From IMG/VR virus record IMGVR_UViG_3300050821_005791, positions 1 through 35,835 of that record: 35,835 bases of DNA. One strand, written 5' to 3'. Under the pieces are notes generated by a model. It searched no databases. It had not been told where the DNA came from and saw only the letters and a program-made list of their open reading frames with translations. This DNA comes from a virus. How positions within the stretch are numbered: the first letter of the stretch is position 1; the number at the start of each line of letters is the position of its first letter. A program made the position numbers and the translations under genes. Positions 23,999 through 30,853 of the stretch are shown here, in pieces.

Positions 23999-24073
23999 GG
24001 GGGTGTAGCGAAACAGTATCGCGGCCCACTCCTAATGGGACGACTGCGGGTGCGAATCCCGTTACCTCCACCA
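23999..24073 (+). tRNA. tRNA-Arg(CCT)-like gene with encoded CCA
   Basis: A full cloverleaf can be drawn. Acceptor GGGGGTG pairs with TACCTCC (two G-T). D-stem is GCGA/TCGC with a 7-nt loop. Anticodon stem GCCCA/TGGGA (outer pair G-A mismatched) closes the loop CTCCTAA, with T33, anticodon CCT at 24031-24033 and A37. Variable loop is 5 nt. T-stem GCGGG/CCCGT surrounds TGCGAAT. Discriminator A and CCA are encoded. Odd points: the D-loop lacks the GG pair and the T-loop has G in place of T55, so tertiary contacts are unusual. It may be a divergent phage tRNA reading AGG, or a decaying one. Confidence 0.6.
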
Positions 24074-24074
24074 C

Positions 24075-24102
24075 GGGACGGCTTGGGTAACCAGGTCGTC
24101 CC
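24075..24102 (+). promoter_or_regulatory. 12-bp hairpin with GNRA loop before the dioxygenase gene
   Basis: GGGACGGCTTGG (24075-24086) pairs along its whole length with CCAGGTCGTCCC (24091-24102), two pairs being G-T, around the stable tetraloop GTAA. It starts 1 nt after the tRNA CCA and ends 10 nt before the dioxygenase ATG, whose leader has no Shine-Dalgarno. It may stabilise or process the message 5' end. Confidence 0.65.
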
Positions 24103-24112
24103 CTAAAAACCT

Positions 24113-25507
24113 ATGGATAGAGCATTAGTAGCCCTCAGAGAAGAACGCGATGTCGTTAAGAAGCAACTTTTCGCTGTGGAAGCTGCTATAGCTGCGCTTT
24201 CGGGCGAGCCTACTAAGAAGAAAAAGTTCGGTCGTAATAAGCGGGTGTCCTCATTGCTGAGGAAGAAGCTATATAAGGCGGCTCAAGAATACCAGGCAGC
24301 AAAGGTTAAAGAGCCGCTCGCGGGAGCCGCCTTTAAGATGACAACGAACAGCTATGACGCGCTCTATAGCCTGTCAACGCCGGGATTTAAGGCTCTAGGG
24401 CACGCGAGAGATATGTTGAAGGACAAACGATTAAAGCCTCTTATCCTGCGCAGCAAAAATAAAATTCTAGACCTTACCGATCCCACGGTAAAAAAGCAAT
24501 ACAAATACACAGACAAGGAGGAGGGCGAAGTTCATCGTTATTACGACGAGGATATTCCTGGAGCGCCACTGAAAGAGAACACCATCTTTTTGTATGAGCC
24601 TGGACGCCACCAACCACCAGGCAGTCTTAAGATGGGAGTAGCTGGCATCTACCTCAAGAACGTGATTCACGAGGATATTTGGCGCACGGCGCTGGGTGAT
24701 CCGGCCAAAGGTCTACCCGGCTTTCGCGCCATGAGTTGGGAACCACCAACGAGGTCTGAGACGAGGCCCGCCAAGGAAAGGCAGCGAGGACAGAAAGTAG
24801 AAGCGGCGGAATTGCAATTTGGGCACACGACGCGAGGTAAGATAAACAAGCATGGTGCGCACAAGGTAGATGAGCACAACCACGCGGCGCTAGGGCCGTT
24901 ATACAAGTTTATGGACCTGATCTTCCTCATCGTATTACCTGGATATTGGCTGCACCAGAGTGTGCCTAAGACCCTTGCCGAGAGGAAACGTATCCGGGCT
25001 TCCCTCAAATCCCCGAAGGATTATGGCGGCGCACTCAGCCGCTGGAAACTATTTGGCACCTCCTTTTCAAGCGGCGCATTATTGCGCAGTTGTCCAGCCG
25101 CCATCCATCAAGACGCCAATGCTGGAAAAGAAATTAGTAACTTCACTTGTCTTACCAGTTGCGGCGAGGACGTTAAGGGCGGGACGTTTTGTCTCATCGA
25201 GTATGGAATCAAGATAGCGGTTCAGCCAGGAGACCTCTTAATTTGTCAGACATCCCGTGAGTGGCACTGTAACCTCGGACCAGTCACAGGCAAGGAAAAG
25301 TATAGCATTGTTGCTTACTATCAACCGGAACTAGGTAATGAAGAGCATTCCATAAATACGGGCGTAGCAGCAGAGACGTGGGAAGACCGCTTAGACGATT
25401 GGCTCTTCACAGCCGAAGAGGGCGAATTCTTTGCGCTAGGTTCGGGCAAGACTGTAGTGCCCTGGGAAGAGGATGAGTTAGTGAAAGATGAAGACGAAGA
25501 TTCGTGA
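24113..25507 (+). CDS. Tet/JBP-type 2-oxoglutarate/Fe(II) dioxygenase with basic coiled-coil N-terminus
   Basis: The 464-residue protein has a C-terminal double-stranded beta-helix. IHQDANAG gives the iron pair His332 and Asp334, GGTFCLIEYGIKIAVQPGDL the central strands, and SREWHCNLGPVTG the distal His385. In KEKYSIVAYY, Lys396 stands where most relatives have the 2-oxoglutarate-binding Arg. The order HxD, N, GG.FC.., PGD, H, G.xYS matches the Tet/JBP thymine or methylcytosine oxygenases and their fungal and phage relatives. Residues 1-64 are a charged helix pair (REERDVVKKQLFAVEAAIAA, then a Lys-rich part) like those of neighbouring small proteins, suited to DNA or protein binding. The middle (75-320) is poorly recognised. 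The likely reaction is oxidation of a modified or normal base in DNA, possibly free in the cell. Substrate is unknown; the fold call is good, the DNA substrate is inference. Confidence 0.75.
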   Translation: MDRALVALREERDVVKKQLFAVEAAIAALSGEPTKKKKFGRNKRVSSLLRKKLYKAAQEYQAAKVKEPLAGAAFKMTTNSYDALYSLSTPGFKALGHARDMLKDKRLKPLILRSKNKILDLTDPTVKKQYKYTDKEEGEVHRYYDEDIPGAPLKENTIFLYEPGRHQPPGSLKMGVAGIYLKNVIHEDIWRTALGDPAKGLPGFRAMSWEPPTRSETRPAKERQRGQKVEAAELQFGHTTRGKINKHGAHKVDEHNHAALGPLYKFMDLIFLIVLPGYWLHQSVPKTLAERKRIRASLKSPKDYGGALSRWKLFGTSFSSGALLRSCPAAIHQDANAGKEISNFTCLTSCGEDVKGGTFCLIEYGIKIAVQPGDLLICQTSREWHCNLGPVTGKEKYSIVAYYQPELGNEEHSINTGVAAETWEDRLDDWLFTAEEGEFFALGSGKTVVPWEEDELVKDEDEDS

Positions 25508-25531
25508 TACAGTACGGCCCGGAGGTAATTC

Positions 25532-25747
25532 ATGGCCGACGTGTTGAATGTGCTGAAAGAAGAGCGCGATACTCTAAAGAAGCGGCTCACAGCGTTGGAA
25601 AAGGCGATAGTCGCCTTGGCGGGAGATGTCAAGAAATCTGTTAAGCGCGTAAAGAAAACCATGAGCGCGTCTGCCAGGAAGAAGATTGCGAGAGCACAAC
25701 GGAAACGGTGGGCGATAATCAAGAAGGCTAAAGAAGTCAAAGGCTGA
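25532..25747 (+). CDS. Small basic coiled-coil protein, paralogue of the dioxygenase N-terminus
   Basis: The 71-residue protein begins MADVLNVLKEERDTLKKRLT and continues with ALEKAIVALAG; residues 6-31 align with residues 6-30 of the dioxygenase (LREERDVVKKQLFAVEAAIA). The C-terminus MSASARKKIARAQRKRWAII is the Lys/Arg/Ala-rich tail I know from many Acidobacteriota proteins. GGAGG lies 6 nt before the ATG. Twenty-five bases separate it from the dioxygenase, so they are probably one operon. It may bind DNA in an H-NS-like way; that is inference. Confidence 0.75.
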   Translation: MADVLNVLKEERDTLKKRLTALEKAIVALAGDVKKSVKRVKKTMSASARKKIARAQRKRWAIIKKAKEVKG

Positions 25748-25755
25748 AGCCTGTT

Positions 25756-26094
25756 ATGCTCTGGTTTAGAATTCGTAAGGCAAAGATTTCGCCAAAGGAC
25801 CGCGAGGAGTTTGAACAGTTTGGCGTGGCAACTATCCAGTTTATGTTGGCGAGTGGAAACTTAGATGAACTAAACGGCGGTCCAATGCTTTGGGGAGGGA
25901 CCAAGACGGGCAAGTCTGCCTTAGATCCAATCCAGATGGATTTGTTATTCCACAAAAGACCTGCGGCCTTGAAGTGGTTGGTCGAACAGTACGACCGACA
26001 AGAGCGGAAAGAAACCTGGTCAATTACAATGGAAGCGTCTATTACGGTGTTTGTTCTCGCCGAATTGGTCCTAGCATTGGTATACCGTAAATAA
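25756..26094 (+). CDS. Tail-anchored membrane protein of unknown function
   Basis: The 112-residue protein (MLWFRIRKAKISPKDREEFE start) has a soluble N-terminal part and one C-terminal hydrophobic segment (SITVFVLAELVLALVY, about 94-109) followed by RK. Eight bases separate it from the previous gene, so it likely belongs to the dioxygenase operon. GGTKTGKS (47-54) resembles a P-loop only superficially, with no partner motif. Function unknown. Confidence 0.65.
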   Translation: MLWFRIRKAKISPKDREEFEQFGVATIQFMLASGNLDELNGGPMLWGGTKTGKSALDPIQMDLLFHKRPAALKWLVEQYDRQERKETWSITMEASITVFVLAELVLALVYRK

Positions 26095-26121
26095 AAAGGC
26101 CGAGTGATTTCTCACCCGGCC
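26093..26121 (-). terminator. Terminator of the leftward secreted-protein gene
   Basis: GGCCGAGTGA (26098-26107) pairs with TCACCCGGCC (26112-26121), 9 of 10 positions, and is followed on the minus strand by TTTTTATTT. It is 18 bp beyond the stop at 26139. Confidence 0.85.
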
Positions 26122-26138
26122 CCTAATTGCCACGATGG

Positions 26139-26759
26139 TTACTTACAGTACTTCGCCTTAGCTTCTTCGGATAGTTTGTCCGAAGCGCACATCGCGGAAA
26201 TATTGTTATCGGCGGCTGGCTTACTCTCTACTTTAAGAGGTTTCGGCAATTTTATAGGGTTGTATGACCCCTCTTTCTTAGCGTCCGCCGGGTCGGGAAT
26301 CATTATGTAGGTTACTCCCATGTGATGCTCGATGCGATACAAGATTTTGCTCGTGGCTTCAAGACCCTTGGCACTATCATGATGTCCCCATGTGTGGTCA
26401 AGAAATACAGGGGTACCATCTTCCTCGGTGAGCATGAGGACATAGGGTTGGTCACATGGGAGTATGACAGCGGCTAAACCTCCTCCGCCTGTGCATGTCT
26501 TGATGGTCAACTCGGTACCGTCGGGCATATCGGCGACCAGCCACCCGCTGTAATCGTCTACAATTCCGCCCGTGCAATGCACTCCCAGCAAGCCCTCGTT
26601 GCAGGTCGTGGTGTCGGTGAATCCTGTTGTCACTTTGCCGCCGACGTGCAGCGGCACCTTTTCGAGTTTGCCCATCTTGTAGTCCCCGCTGTGATCCTTC
26701 GCGGAAGCCATCGTGCTGAGCGCCAGTATTAGGATGATTGCCGCCAATAGTGTCTTCAT
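26139..26759 (-). CDS. Secreted protein, function unknown
   Basis: The start at 26759 (MKTLLAAIILILALSTMASA) has GGAG 9 nt upstream and opens a classical signal peptide cut after ASA; longer in-frame openings upstream overlap a terminator. The mature part (about 186 residues) has Cys pairs (TTTCNEGLLGVHC, KTCTGGGG...LPC, and a C-terminal MCAS...KYC) suggesting disulfides and an exported location, with beta-rich sequence (DGTELTIKTC, VTYIMIPDPADA). The gene is a single transcription unit with its own terminator. Its style fits an Acidobacteriota secreted hypothetical protein, perhaps a lysogenic conversion gene. Family not recognised. Confidence 0.75.
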   Translation of the reverse strand: MKTLLAAIILILALSTMASAKDHSGDYKMGKLEKVPLHVGGKVTTGFTDTTTCNEGLLGVHCTGGIVDDYSGWLVADMPDGTELTIKTCTGGGGLAAVILPCDQPYVLMLTEEDGTPVFLDHTWGHHDSAKGLEATSKILYRIEHHMGVTYIMIPDPADAKKEGSYNPIKLPKPLKVESKPAADNNISAMCASDKLSEEAKAKYCK

Positions 26760-26831
26760 TTCAGTTAACTCCACGCTCAGGATAGCGCGGGGCAGGGTTG
26801 TGGCAGTGTTATCGCTTTTGTTACAGGTGTC

Positions 26832-26870
26832 TAAAAGCAAATGGGCCGAGTAGGTTTCCCCACCCGGCCC
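26832..26870 (-). terminator. Terminator of the small membrane coiled-coil gene
   Basis: GGGCCGAGTAGG (26843-26854) and CCCACCCGGCCC (26859-26870) pair at 10 of 12 positions with a TTTC loop, followed on the minus strand by ATTTGCTTTTAG. It is 23 bp after the stop at 26894 and closely resembles the stem at 26098-26121. Confidence 0.8.
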
Positions 26871-26893
26871 CATGCGGACTTGCGAGGTAGAGA

Positions 26894-27211
26894 CTAGGGG
26901 ACAGCCGGAGTAGGGCAGCTCTTCGACGCTGGTATCTCGAATGATTGACCATCAATCGTCCAGCAAGTTTGTTTCTCCTTCCCGGTCCATTGTGTTCGGT
27001 GTTCCAGACGATGAATCTTGTCGTCAAGTTTCAGGTTGTCGAGTTCCATTTGCGCGGATTGGTCACGTAGTTTGATTTTGAGGTTCAACTCCTCTCGATC
27101 CATCCTCCGCTTCTCGGCGGCTTGTTCGTCCGGTAGGATTTGCGTGACGTAGACTCCGCCAAGAATCAAGAGCAGTATGCCGATTAAGACCAGTTTCGTT
27201 TTCACTTTCAT
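26894..27211 (-). CDS. Single-pass membrane protein with periplasmic coiled coil (possible spanin-like form)
   Basis: From the ATG at 27211 (MKVKTKLVLIGILLLILGGV) the product has 105 residues: a membrane anchor at about 5-24, then a charged coiled coil (EKRRMDREELNLKIKLRDQS and ELDNLKLDDKIHRLEHR), then a C-terminal part with two Cys (KQTCWTIDGQ...SKSCPTP). An ATG three codons earlier is possible; GGAGG is 2 nt before the chosen one. N-terminal anchor plus coiled coil is the outline of an inner-membrane spanin, but no outer partner or endolysin is near, so I only note the resemblance. Confidence 0.6.
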   Translation of the reverse strand: MKVKTKLVLIGILLLILGGVYVTQILPDEQAAEKRRMDREELNLKIKLRDQSAQMELDNLKLDDKIHRLEHRTQWTGKEKQTCWTIDGQSFEIPASKSCPTPAVP

Positions 27212-27281
27212 ATCCTCCATTAGAGTTTCTACTGTGCGATTCTCCGAACGGCTACTAACACTTGTCCAAGGGAAAACGGAA

Positions 27282-27449
27282 TCATTCGCGGTCCTCCAGT
27301 AGTTCCTCAGAGCCGCTAGCGATAAGGGCATCCGCCATTTGCTGAGCCTCAGGATTGAGAATGACGCGCCGTTCCGCTCGTAATAGGGCGCATTCGACAT
27401 CATGTATAAAACGATTCGTCCCCGGCCAGAATTTGTGTTCGTTGTTCAC
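27282..27449 (-). CDS. Small soluble protein with GTG start
   Basis: A 55-residue protein starting at GTG 27449 (first residues MNNEHKFWPGTNRFIHDVEC), chosen because AAAGGAG lies 7 nt upstream. A central helix (ALLRAERRVILNPEAQQMAD) and an acidic end (SEELLEDRE) are visible. It precedes the membrane coiled-coil gene in the same direction. Family not recognised. Confidence 0.55.
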   Translation of the reverse strand: MNNEHKFWPGTNRFIHDVECALLRAERRVILNPEAQQMADALIASGSEELLEDRE

Positions 27450-27516
27450 TGCCCTTCTCCTTTGAGTAAGTCCGCTCAAACCCCCGACCAGATCGGAGGC
27501 TTGGACTGACTCGCCC

Positions 27517-27903
27517 TTAGACGCCAGTGGTTTTCGAGGATTTGGTAGCCGGGGTGGGAGTCCGCTTTTTCCCTGGTGCGGTTACACTAGGGATAGCGGG
27601 AGAAGCCGTCTGAGGCGCTCCTGACGCTGCGGAGGCGGCTTCCTTCCGCTTTGCGTGATAGTTTGCCAGCCCAGCCTTGATCGCGAGTTTCCCTGCCTCT
27701 GACATCGGGCGTGTCGCGCGACCGGGATTCTCAAGATTCTTTATGGTCCTGTCGAGAGTGACGAGTTCAGACTTGAGCGCAGATCCAGACAGGACAGCAA
27801 TTTCCGCCCGGAGTGCCGTGATTCGGGCATTATCCGGTTTGAAATCGGTGAGAGCGGCGGCTAATTTGGTGCGTTCGGCCTTCAAGGTTTCGATGAGTGA
27901 CAT
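27517..27903 (-). CDS. Basic coiled-coil protein with Ala/Lys/Pro-rich tail
   Basis: The 128-residue protein has an N-terminal coiled coil (LKAERTKLAAALTDFK, RITALRAEIAVLSG, then a long helix to residue 60), a GRATRPMSEAGKLAIKAGLA segment related to the Acidobacteriota Ser/Ala/Lys tail, and a low-complexity C-terminus rich in Ala, Pro, Thr and Lys. It resembles the N-terminus of the dioxygenase and the 71-residue protein in layout. Probably binds DNA as a small histone-like protein; that is inference. Confidence 0.65.
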   Translation of the reverse strand: MSLIETLKAERTKLAAALTDFKPDNARITALRAEIAVLSGSALKSELVTLDRTIKNLENPGRATRPMSEAGKLAIKAGLANYHAKRKEAASAASGAPQTASPAIPSVTAPGKKRTPTPATKSSKTTGV

Positions 27904-28064
27904 TTTCTTTGTATCCTCTCTATTTGATTCGGTCTATATGTTGACCGTAGAGTAAACATACGCTTGTTATCTAAGAAGTAAAGGACAAAAAGGCAGGTCA
28001 ACAAACTTTTACACATCTATTGGTCTTAGGAAATTGGGGTCAGCGTTTGGTATTTCTGGCGATG

Positions 28065-28709
28065 TTAATTACGTGCACTCTCTACATCTAGTTCCATCTC
28101 AATTTTTGCGGCGAGGAATATTTCTGCTGCGTTATTTATCCGCGTCTTCAAAATTTCATACGCCACTGAATTCCCAACTTTGCCATACATCTGTTCAAGT
28201 TCTTGTTCGTATGTTGTGCAGGAATGCCTTAGATAATTTTTAATCCATCTCTGACAATAATCTTGTTTCCAATCTCCATTCGCGTATATCGCGTGAGAAA
28301 ATCCTCTGCGTCGATCTCCGGAAGGATAAAATTCAGAAGATTGGTTGCGATTACGAGTTGCTGCGTCTCCTAATTGGTCGAGGCTGATGTCTGCTGGAAC
28401 ATTGAAGACGATGTCGATTGAATTTACATAATCTATGATTTCTTGTAACTTTTTCTCTGCTGCGGCCTTACCAGCTTGACATCGCTTCGGGGATTTTTTG
28501 AGCTTGTCGCCATGGAGCTGTTCAGCAGCTAGCACACGTGCCATAGCATAGAGGCTGCCGATGCCATACGCATATGTACGCGACCCCCGAATCGCAAATG
28601 TCTTATCCGGTTCGCCGAGGATCTCCTTCACTTTTGCTGGTTTCCAGCCCCGATCCTGTGATAGTGCTGTTGGTGTTATGTACTCCTGGTTGTCCGTATG
28701 GGTCCCCAT
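28065..28709 (-). CDS. Hypothetical protein with helix-turn-helix-like N-terminus
   Basis: The 214-residue protein starts MGTHTDNQEYITPTALSQDR. Residues 12-62 (TALSQDRGWKPAKVKEILGE, then KTFAIRGSRTYAYGIGSLYA) look like a MerR/excisionase-type winged helix: a recognition helix then a hairpin and tyrosine-rich end. The rest is helical with a charged middle and no known motif. It starts an isolated leftward unit in the moron region. DNA binding is possible; function not known. Confidence 0.65.
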   Translation of the reverse strand: MGTHTDNQEYITPTALSQDRGWKPAKVKEILGEPDKTFAIRGSRTYAYGIGSLYAMARVLAAEQLHGDKLKKSPKRCQAGKAAAEKKLQEIIDYVNSIDIVFNVPADISLDQLGDAATRNRNQSSEFYPSGDRRRGFSHAIYANGDWKQDYCQRWIKNYLRHSCTTYEQELEQMYGKVGNSVAYEILKTRINNAAEIFLAAKIEMELDVESARN

Positions 28710-28831
28710 TGACTAGCCTCCACCCATATCCTACTGACATCCCCAGTGAAGGGCTATCGAGTCTCAACATATTTTTGCTCCAAGTCAAAATAGTTCCCCC
28801 ATCCTCGGGAGACACGGACTTAGCTCAATGG

Positions 28832-28837
28832 TAGAAT
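28832..28837 (+). promoter_or_regulatory. -10-like TAGAAT box just before a moron gene
   Basis: TAGAATCGG begins at 28832, 12 nt before the ATG at 28844, so a transcript from it would be leaderless or nearly so. The same TAGAATC box precedes the genes at 29691 and 31189. The left flank resembles a tRNA D-arm, which I reject elsewhere. Confidence 0.4.
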
Positions 28838-28843
28838 CGGCGA

Positions 28844-29035
28844 ATGAAGAATGCGAAGCTAACTGTTGCCCAAACCTGTATGACCGCCAATTTCTATGAA
28901 GAGTCGATTGACCACCCCAAAGAGACTTTTGAACAGATCACTCGGCGATGTCTAGGCGCTAAGGGCTTCCGCAAGGGTGCGACTGAATACAAGAAGGAAT
29001 GCCGCAAGGCGTTTGACCTGGGGCGGAAGAAATGA
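28844..29035 (+). CDS. Small basic protein of unknown function
   Basis: A 63-residue protein (MKNAKLTVAQTCMTANFYEE start), ending in a basic region (KGFRKGATEYKKECRKAFDL and GRKK). No Shine-Dalgarno precedes the ATG, and a TAGAAT box lies 12 nt before it, so a leaderless message is possible. Family not recognised. Confidence 0.55.
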   Translation: MKNAKLTVAQTCMTANFYEESIDHPKETFEQITRRCLGAKGFRKGATEYKKECRKAFDLGRKK

Positions 29036-29082
29036 AGTGGAAGGTTGTGGAGAAATTCTTATTGGACTTAGCAGGTAGCTAA

Positions 29083-29598
29083 TTATTTCTTCTCAATCAC
29101 CTGACGAGCTTCTTCTTTCAATTCTTTGAGCTGCTTTCTTGAAAGTGCCCACTCTTTGCCTCCCGCAGCCCACACATATATTTTCTTGGTATTTTCAAGG
29201 TCACTTGCGCGCTTGGCTGAAAATGGTCCCCATTCGGCGTGCGATTCCCCTTCCTGCAACATCTTTGGAAGGTTTCTGCCGAAAACAAAAAATGCATTGC
29301 TATCTTCTTGAGGTTTGTAATACTTGCCGCCCCAACCCTGCCAGACAACGGGCCGCCTTCCGATATTAACCACGCTCATAACCAAATAGAGTTCCTCGGA
29401 TGCTTGCACTTTCATGTCAGGCGCTACAAAGAAGGACTGCCCGGTCGTGGAATATCCCATCCTCCGAATACGTGCTGAGAGTTGCAACTTTGCGCGGTCT
29501 ACAGCGTCTCTGTAAATATTCCAGCCCAAACCGACCGAAGCTACTATCGCGCCCCAAGTCGCCAGGAACCTCGTTAGACCATCAGATGATGTCTGCAT
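29083..29598 (-). CDS. Membrane-anchored protein of unknown function
   Basis: The 171-residue protein has one N-terminal membrane segment (LATWGAIVASVGLGWNIY, about 12-29) and an outside-facing beta-type domain (SEELYLVMSVVNIGRRPVVW, KKIYVWAAGGKEWAL) ending in a helical Lys/Glu tail. This membrane-stub plus small beta domain is common in hypothetical proteins. It reads left against its neighbours, a further isolated moron unit. Confidence 0.65.
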   Translation of the reverse strand: MQTSSDGLTRFLATWGAIVASVGLGWNIYRDAVDRAKLQLSARIRRMGYSTTGQSFFVAPDMKVQASEELYLVMSVVNIGRRPVVWQGWGGKYYKPQEDSNAFFVFGRNLPKMLQEGESHAEWGPFSAKRASDLENTKKIYVWAAGGKEWALSRKQLKELKEEARQVIEKK

Positions 29599-29660
29599 AG
29601 CATCCCGATAATATTATGGAAAGTATACACCCCGGAACGACTCAACTGAGGTCAACATGG

Positions 29661-29680
29661 TAGAATCCGCTGCACGGAGG
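29661..29680 (+). promoter_or_regulatory. Shared promoter/RBS block in front of a moron gene
   Basis: TAGAATCCGC followed by TGCACGGAGG joins a -10-like box and a GGAGG in 20 nt. The block at 31161-31180 differs at a single base (CGC instead of TGC in the middle). The ATG is 10 nt after this block, at 29691. Confidence 0.6.
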
Positions 29681-29690
29681 CGCAGCCACT

Positions 29691-30197
29691 ATGTCCGATG
29701 ACTATGACTCAGAAGACCACGGCTATAGCCTTGATGATGTCTGCAATCGGCTTGACGACGTTGAGGCCGCTGTACGCGCCAATCACACTGACCTCAGTGG
29801 ATTAGTGTGGCTATCATTGATCTGGTTTGCTGTAGTTACTTGGCTTCCCGGCTTATGGCACAACAAGCTGCGATATTCTTTGTGGTACAGCGTAGACTAT
29901 GCCCAAGTGACCGTAGAGAAGAAGCCTAAAGATTGTAATTTCTTCCATGCGCCCATGGGCGACAAGGATTGCGATTACGACCCACACGTAAGTGTTATCA
30001 AAGTTGATAACTCCAACATGTGGGGTGGACAGAGCATTTCTTATGACAATGGTGAGACCTGGACACATACCGCCAAGGGCAAAGATGGAAGCCGGATTGT
30101 CTCTAATGATGGCGGCAAGACTTGGTCTACCGACTTCGTCCCTCCCTTCACCAAGCCAGGAGTCGTTGTCACTTGGGAGAAAAAAGATGACGACTAA
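29691..30197 (+). CDS. Membrane protein with exposed domain, function unknown
   Basis: The 168-residue protein has an acidic N-terminus (MSDDYDSEDHGYSLDDVCNR), one hydrophobic segment (about 38-55, LVWLSLIWFAVVTWLPGL) and then VTVEKKPKDCNFFHAPMGDK with DCDYDPHVSVIK, followed by YDNGETWTHTA and SNDGGKTWSTDF. The Cys/Asp motif and the repeated DxGxTW unit occur in a widespread group of small proteobacterial and phage hypothetical proteins. It follows the shared 20-nt promoter block. Function unknown. Confidence 0.7.
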   Translation: MSDDYDSEDHGYSLDDVCNRLDDVEAAVRANHTDLSGLVWLSLIWFAVVTWLPGLWHNKLRYSLWYSVDYAQVTVEKKPKDCNFFHAPMGDKDCDYDPHVSVIKVDNSNMWGGQSISYDNGETWTHTAKGKDGSRIVSNDGGKTWSTDFVPPFTKPGVVVTWEKKDDD

Positions 30198-30384
30198 AGC
30201 GTGGAAAGTTGTAATCGTGGGATCAACTGGGATCGTGTACAAGGACACCAGTGCGTTCAAAATGCTCTATTCTTTTCCAACGCAACAAGAAGCCGAGGAG
30301 CACGCCAAGATGATTACCGCCGTGGGCATGAAGGTCGCCTTTTGTGATGAGCGGGGGAATCTCTTACAATCTCCTCCCGTCTAG
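30187..30384 (+). CDS. Small protein of unknown function
   Basis: Starting at 30187 (MTTKAWKVVIVGSTGIVYKD), this 65-residue protein overlaps the previous gene by 11 bp and has GGGAG 7 nt before its ATG. The fold looks mixed (KVVIVG strand, helix QQEAEEHAKMITAVG, strand MKVAFCDERG). Probably co-translated with the membrane protein gene. Family not recognised. Confidence 0.6.
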   Translation: MTTKAWKVVIVGSTGIVYKDTSAFKMLYSFPTQQEAEEHAKMITAVGMKVAFCDERGNLLQSPPV

Positions 30385-30839
30385 AAAAGCGAATTCTTTG
30401 TAAGCTTCGGGTCAATGCTAGTGAGCAGATTTTTATTGACCGCTTGCTGCCAATTATCAAGTTCCTGCTGTACTTTGTCCATGTCCCAATCGGGCTTCCA
30501 ATCAGCAAAACCGTTTTTCACAAGTTTATTCGCAAATTTGAGACAATCTTGGTGTACATCTTGGATTATTTGTTCCGGAGTCTGGTCAGGACATAGTTCC
30601 CAGGATACCGCCGTGAACTCTTCTAGTCCCTTCGCTATTTCTGGGGTTTGTGTGAGTGCGGTCGCGTTCACGAACTGCCAGACCAAATCGTTTCGTATGT
30701 GAGTGTAGACTCGCTTACGCTCCAGTTTGATTAGCCGCTTAACCTGTTCTCGGACATCTAGTACCGCTAACACGCTTATTGCGATGCCAACAAGGCCGAC
30801 TGTAAGAGCAGCAATAGCAAGAGCGTGGTCGCTGATCAT
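30381..30839 (-). CDS. Membrane-anchored helical protein of unknown function
   Basis: The 152-residue protein has an N-terminal hydrophobic helix (ALAIAALTVGLVGIAISVLA, residues 6-25) and then a mainly helical cytoplasmic-type domain (VREQVKRLIKLERKRVYTHI; EIAKGLEEFTAVSWELC; DKVQQELDNWQQAVNKNLL). GGAGG lies 7 nt before the ATG. It converges with the plus-strand gene ending at 30384, a 4-bp overlap. Family not recognised. Confidence 0.65.
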   Translation of the reverse strand: MISDHALAIAALTVGLVGIAISVLAVLDVREQVKRLIKLERKRVYTHIRNDLVWQFVNATALTQTPEIAKGLEEFTAVSWELCPDQTPEQIIQDVHQDCLKFANKLVKNGFADWKPDWDMDKVQQELDNWQQAVNKNLLTSIDPKLTKNSLF

Positions 30840-30853
30840 GAATCACACCTCCA

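Noticed and set aside
23999-24073. tmRNA end domain (preceded by ATTCGACGGG)
   Set aside because: The 5' and 3' halves are contiguous and make a normal-length cloverleaf with anticodon arm; no tag ORF is present.
25894-25917. P-loop in the 112-residue tail-anchored protein (GGTKTGKS)
   Set aside because: No Walker B or supporting fold, and the spacing in a short protein does not suit a nucleotide-binding domain.
28812-28843. tRNA-like 5' half (TTAGCTCAATGGTAGAATC)
   Set aside because: It mimics an acceptor/D-arm, but the D-stem pairs poorly and no anticodon or T-arm follows. The TAGAATC part recurs before other genes, so a promoter element fits better.
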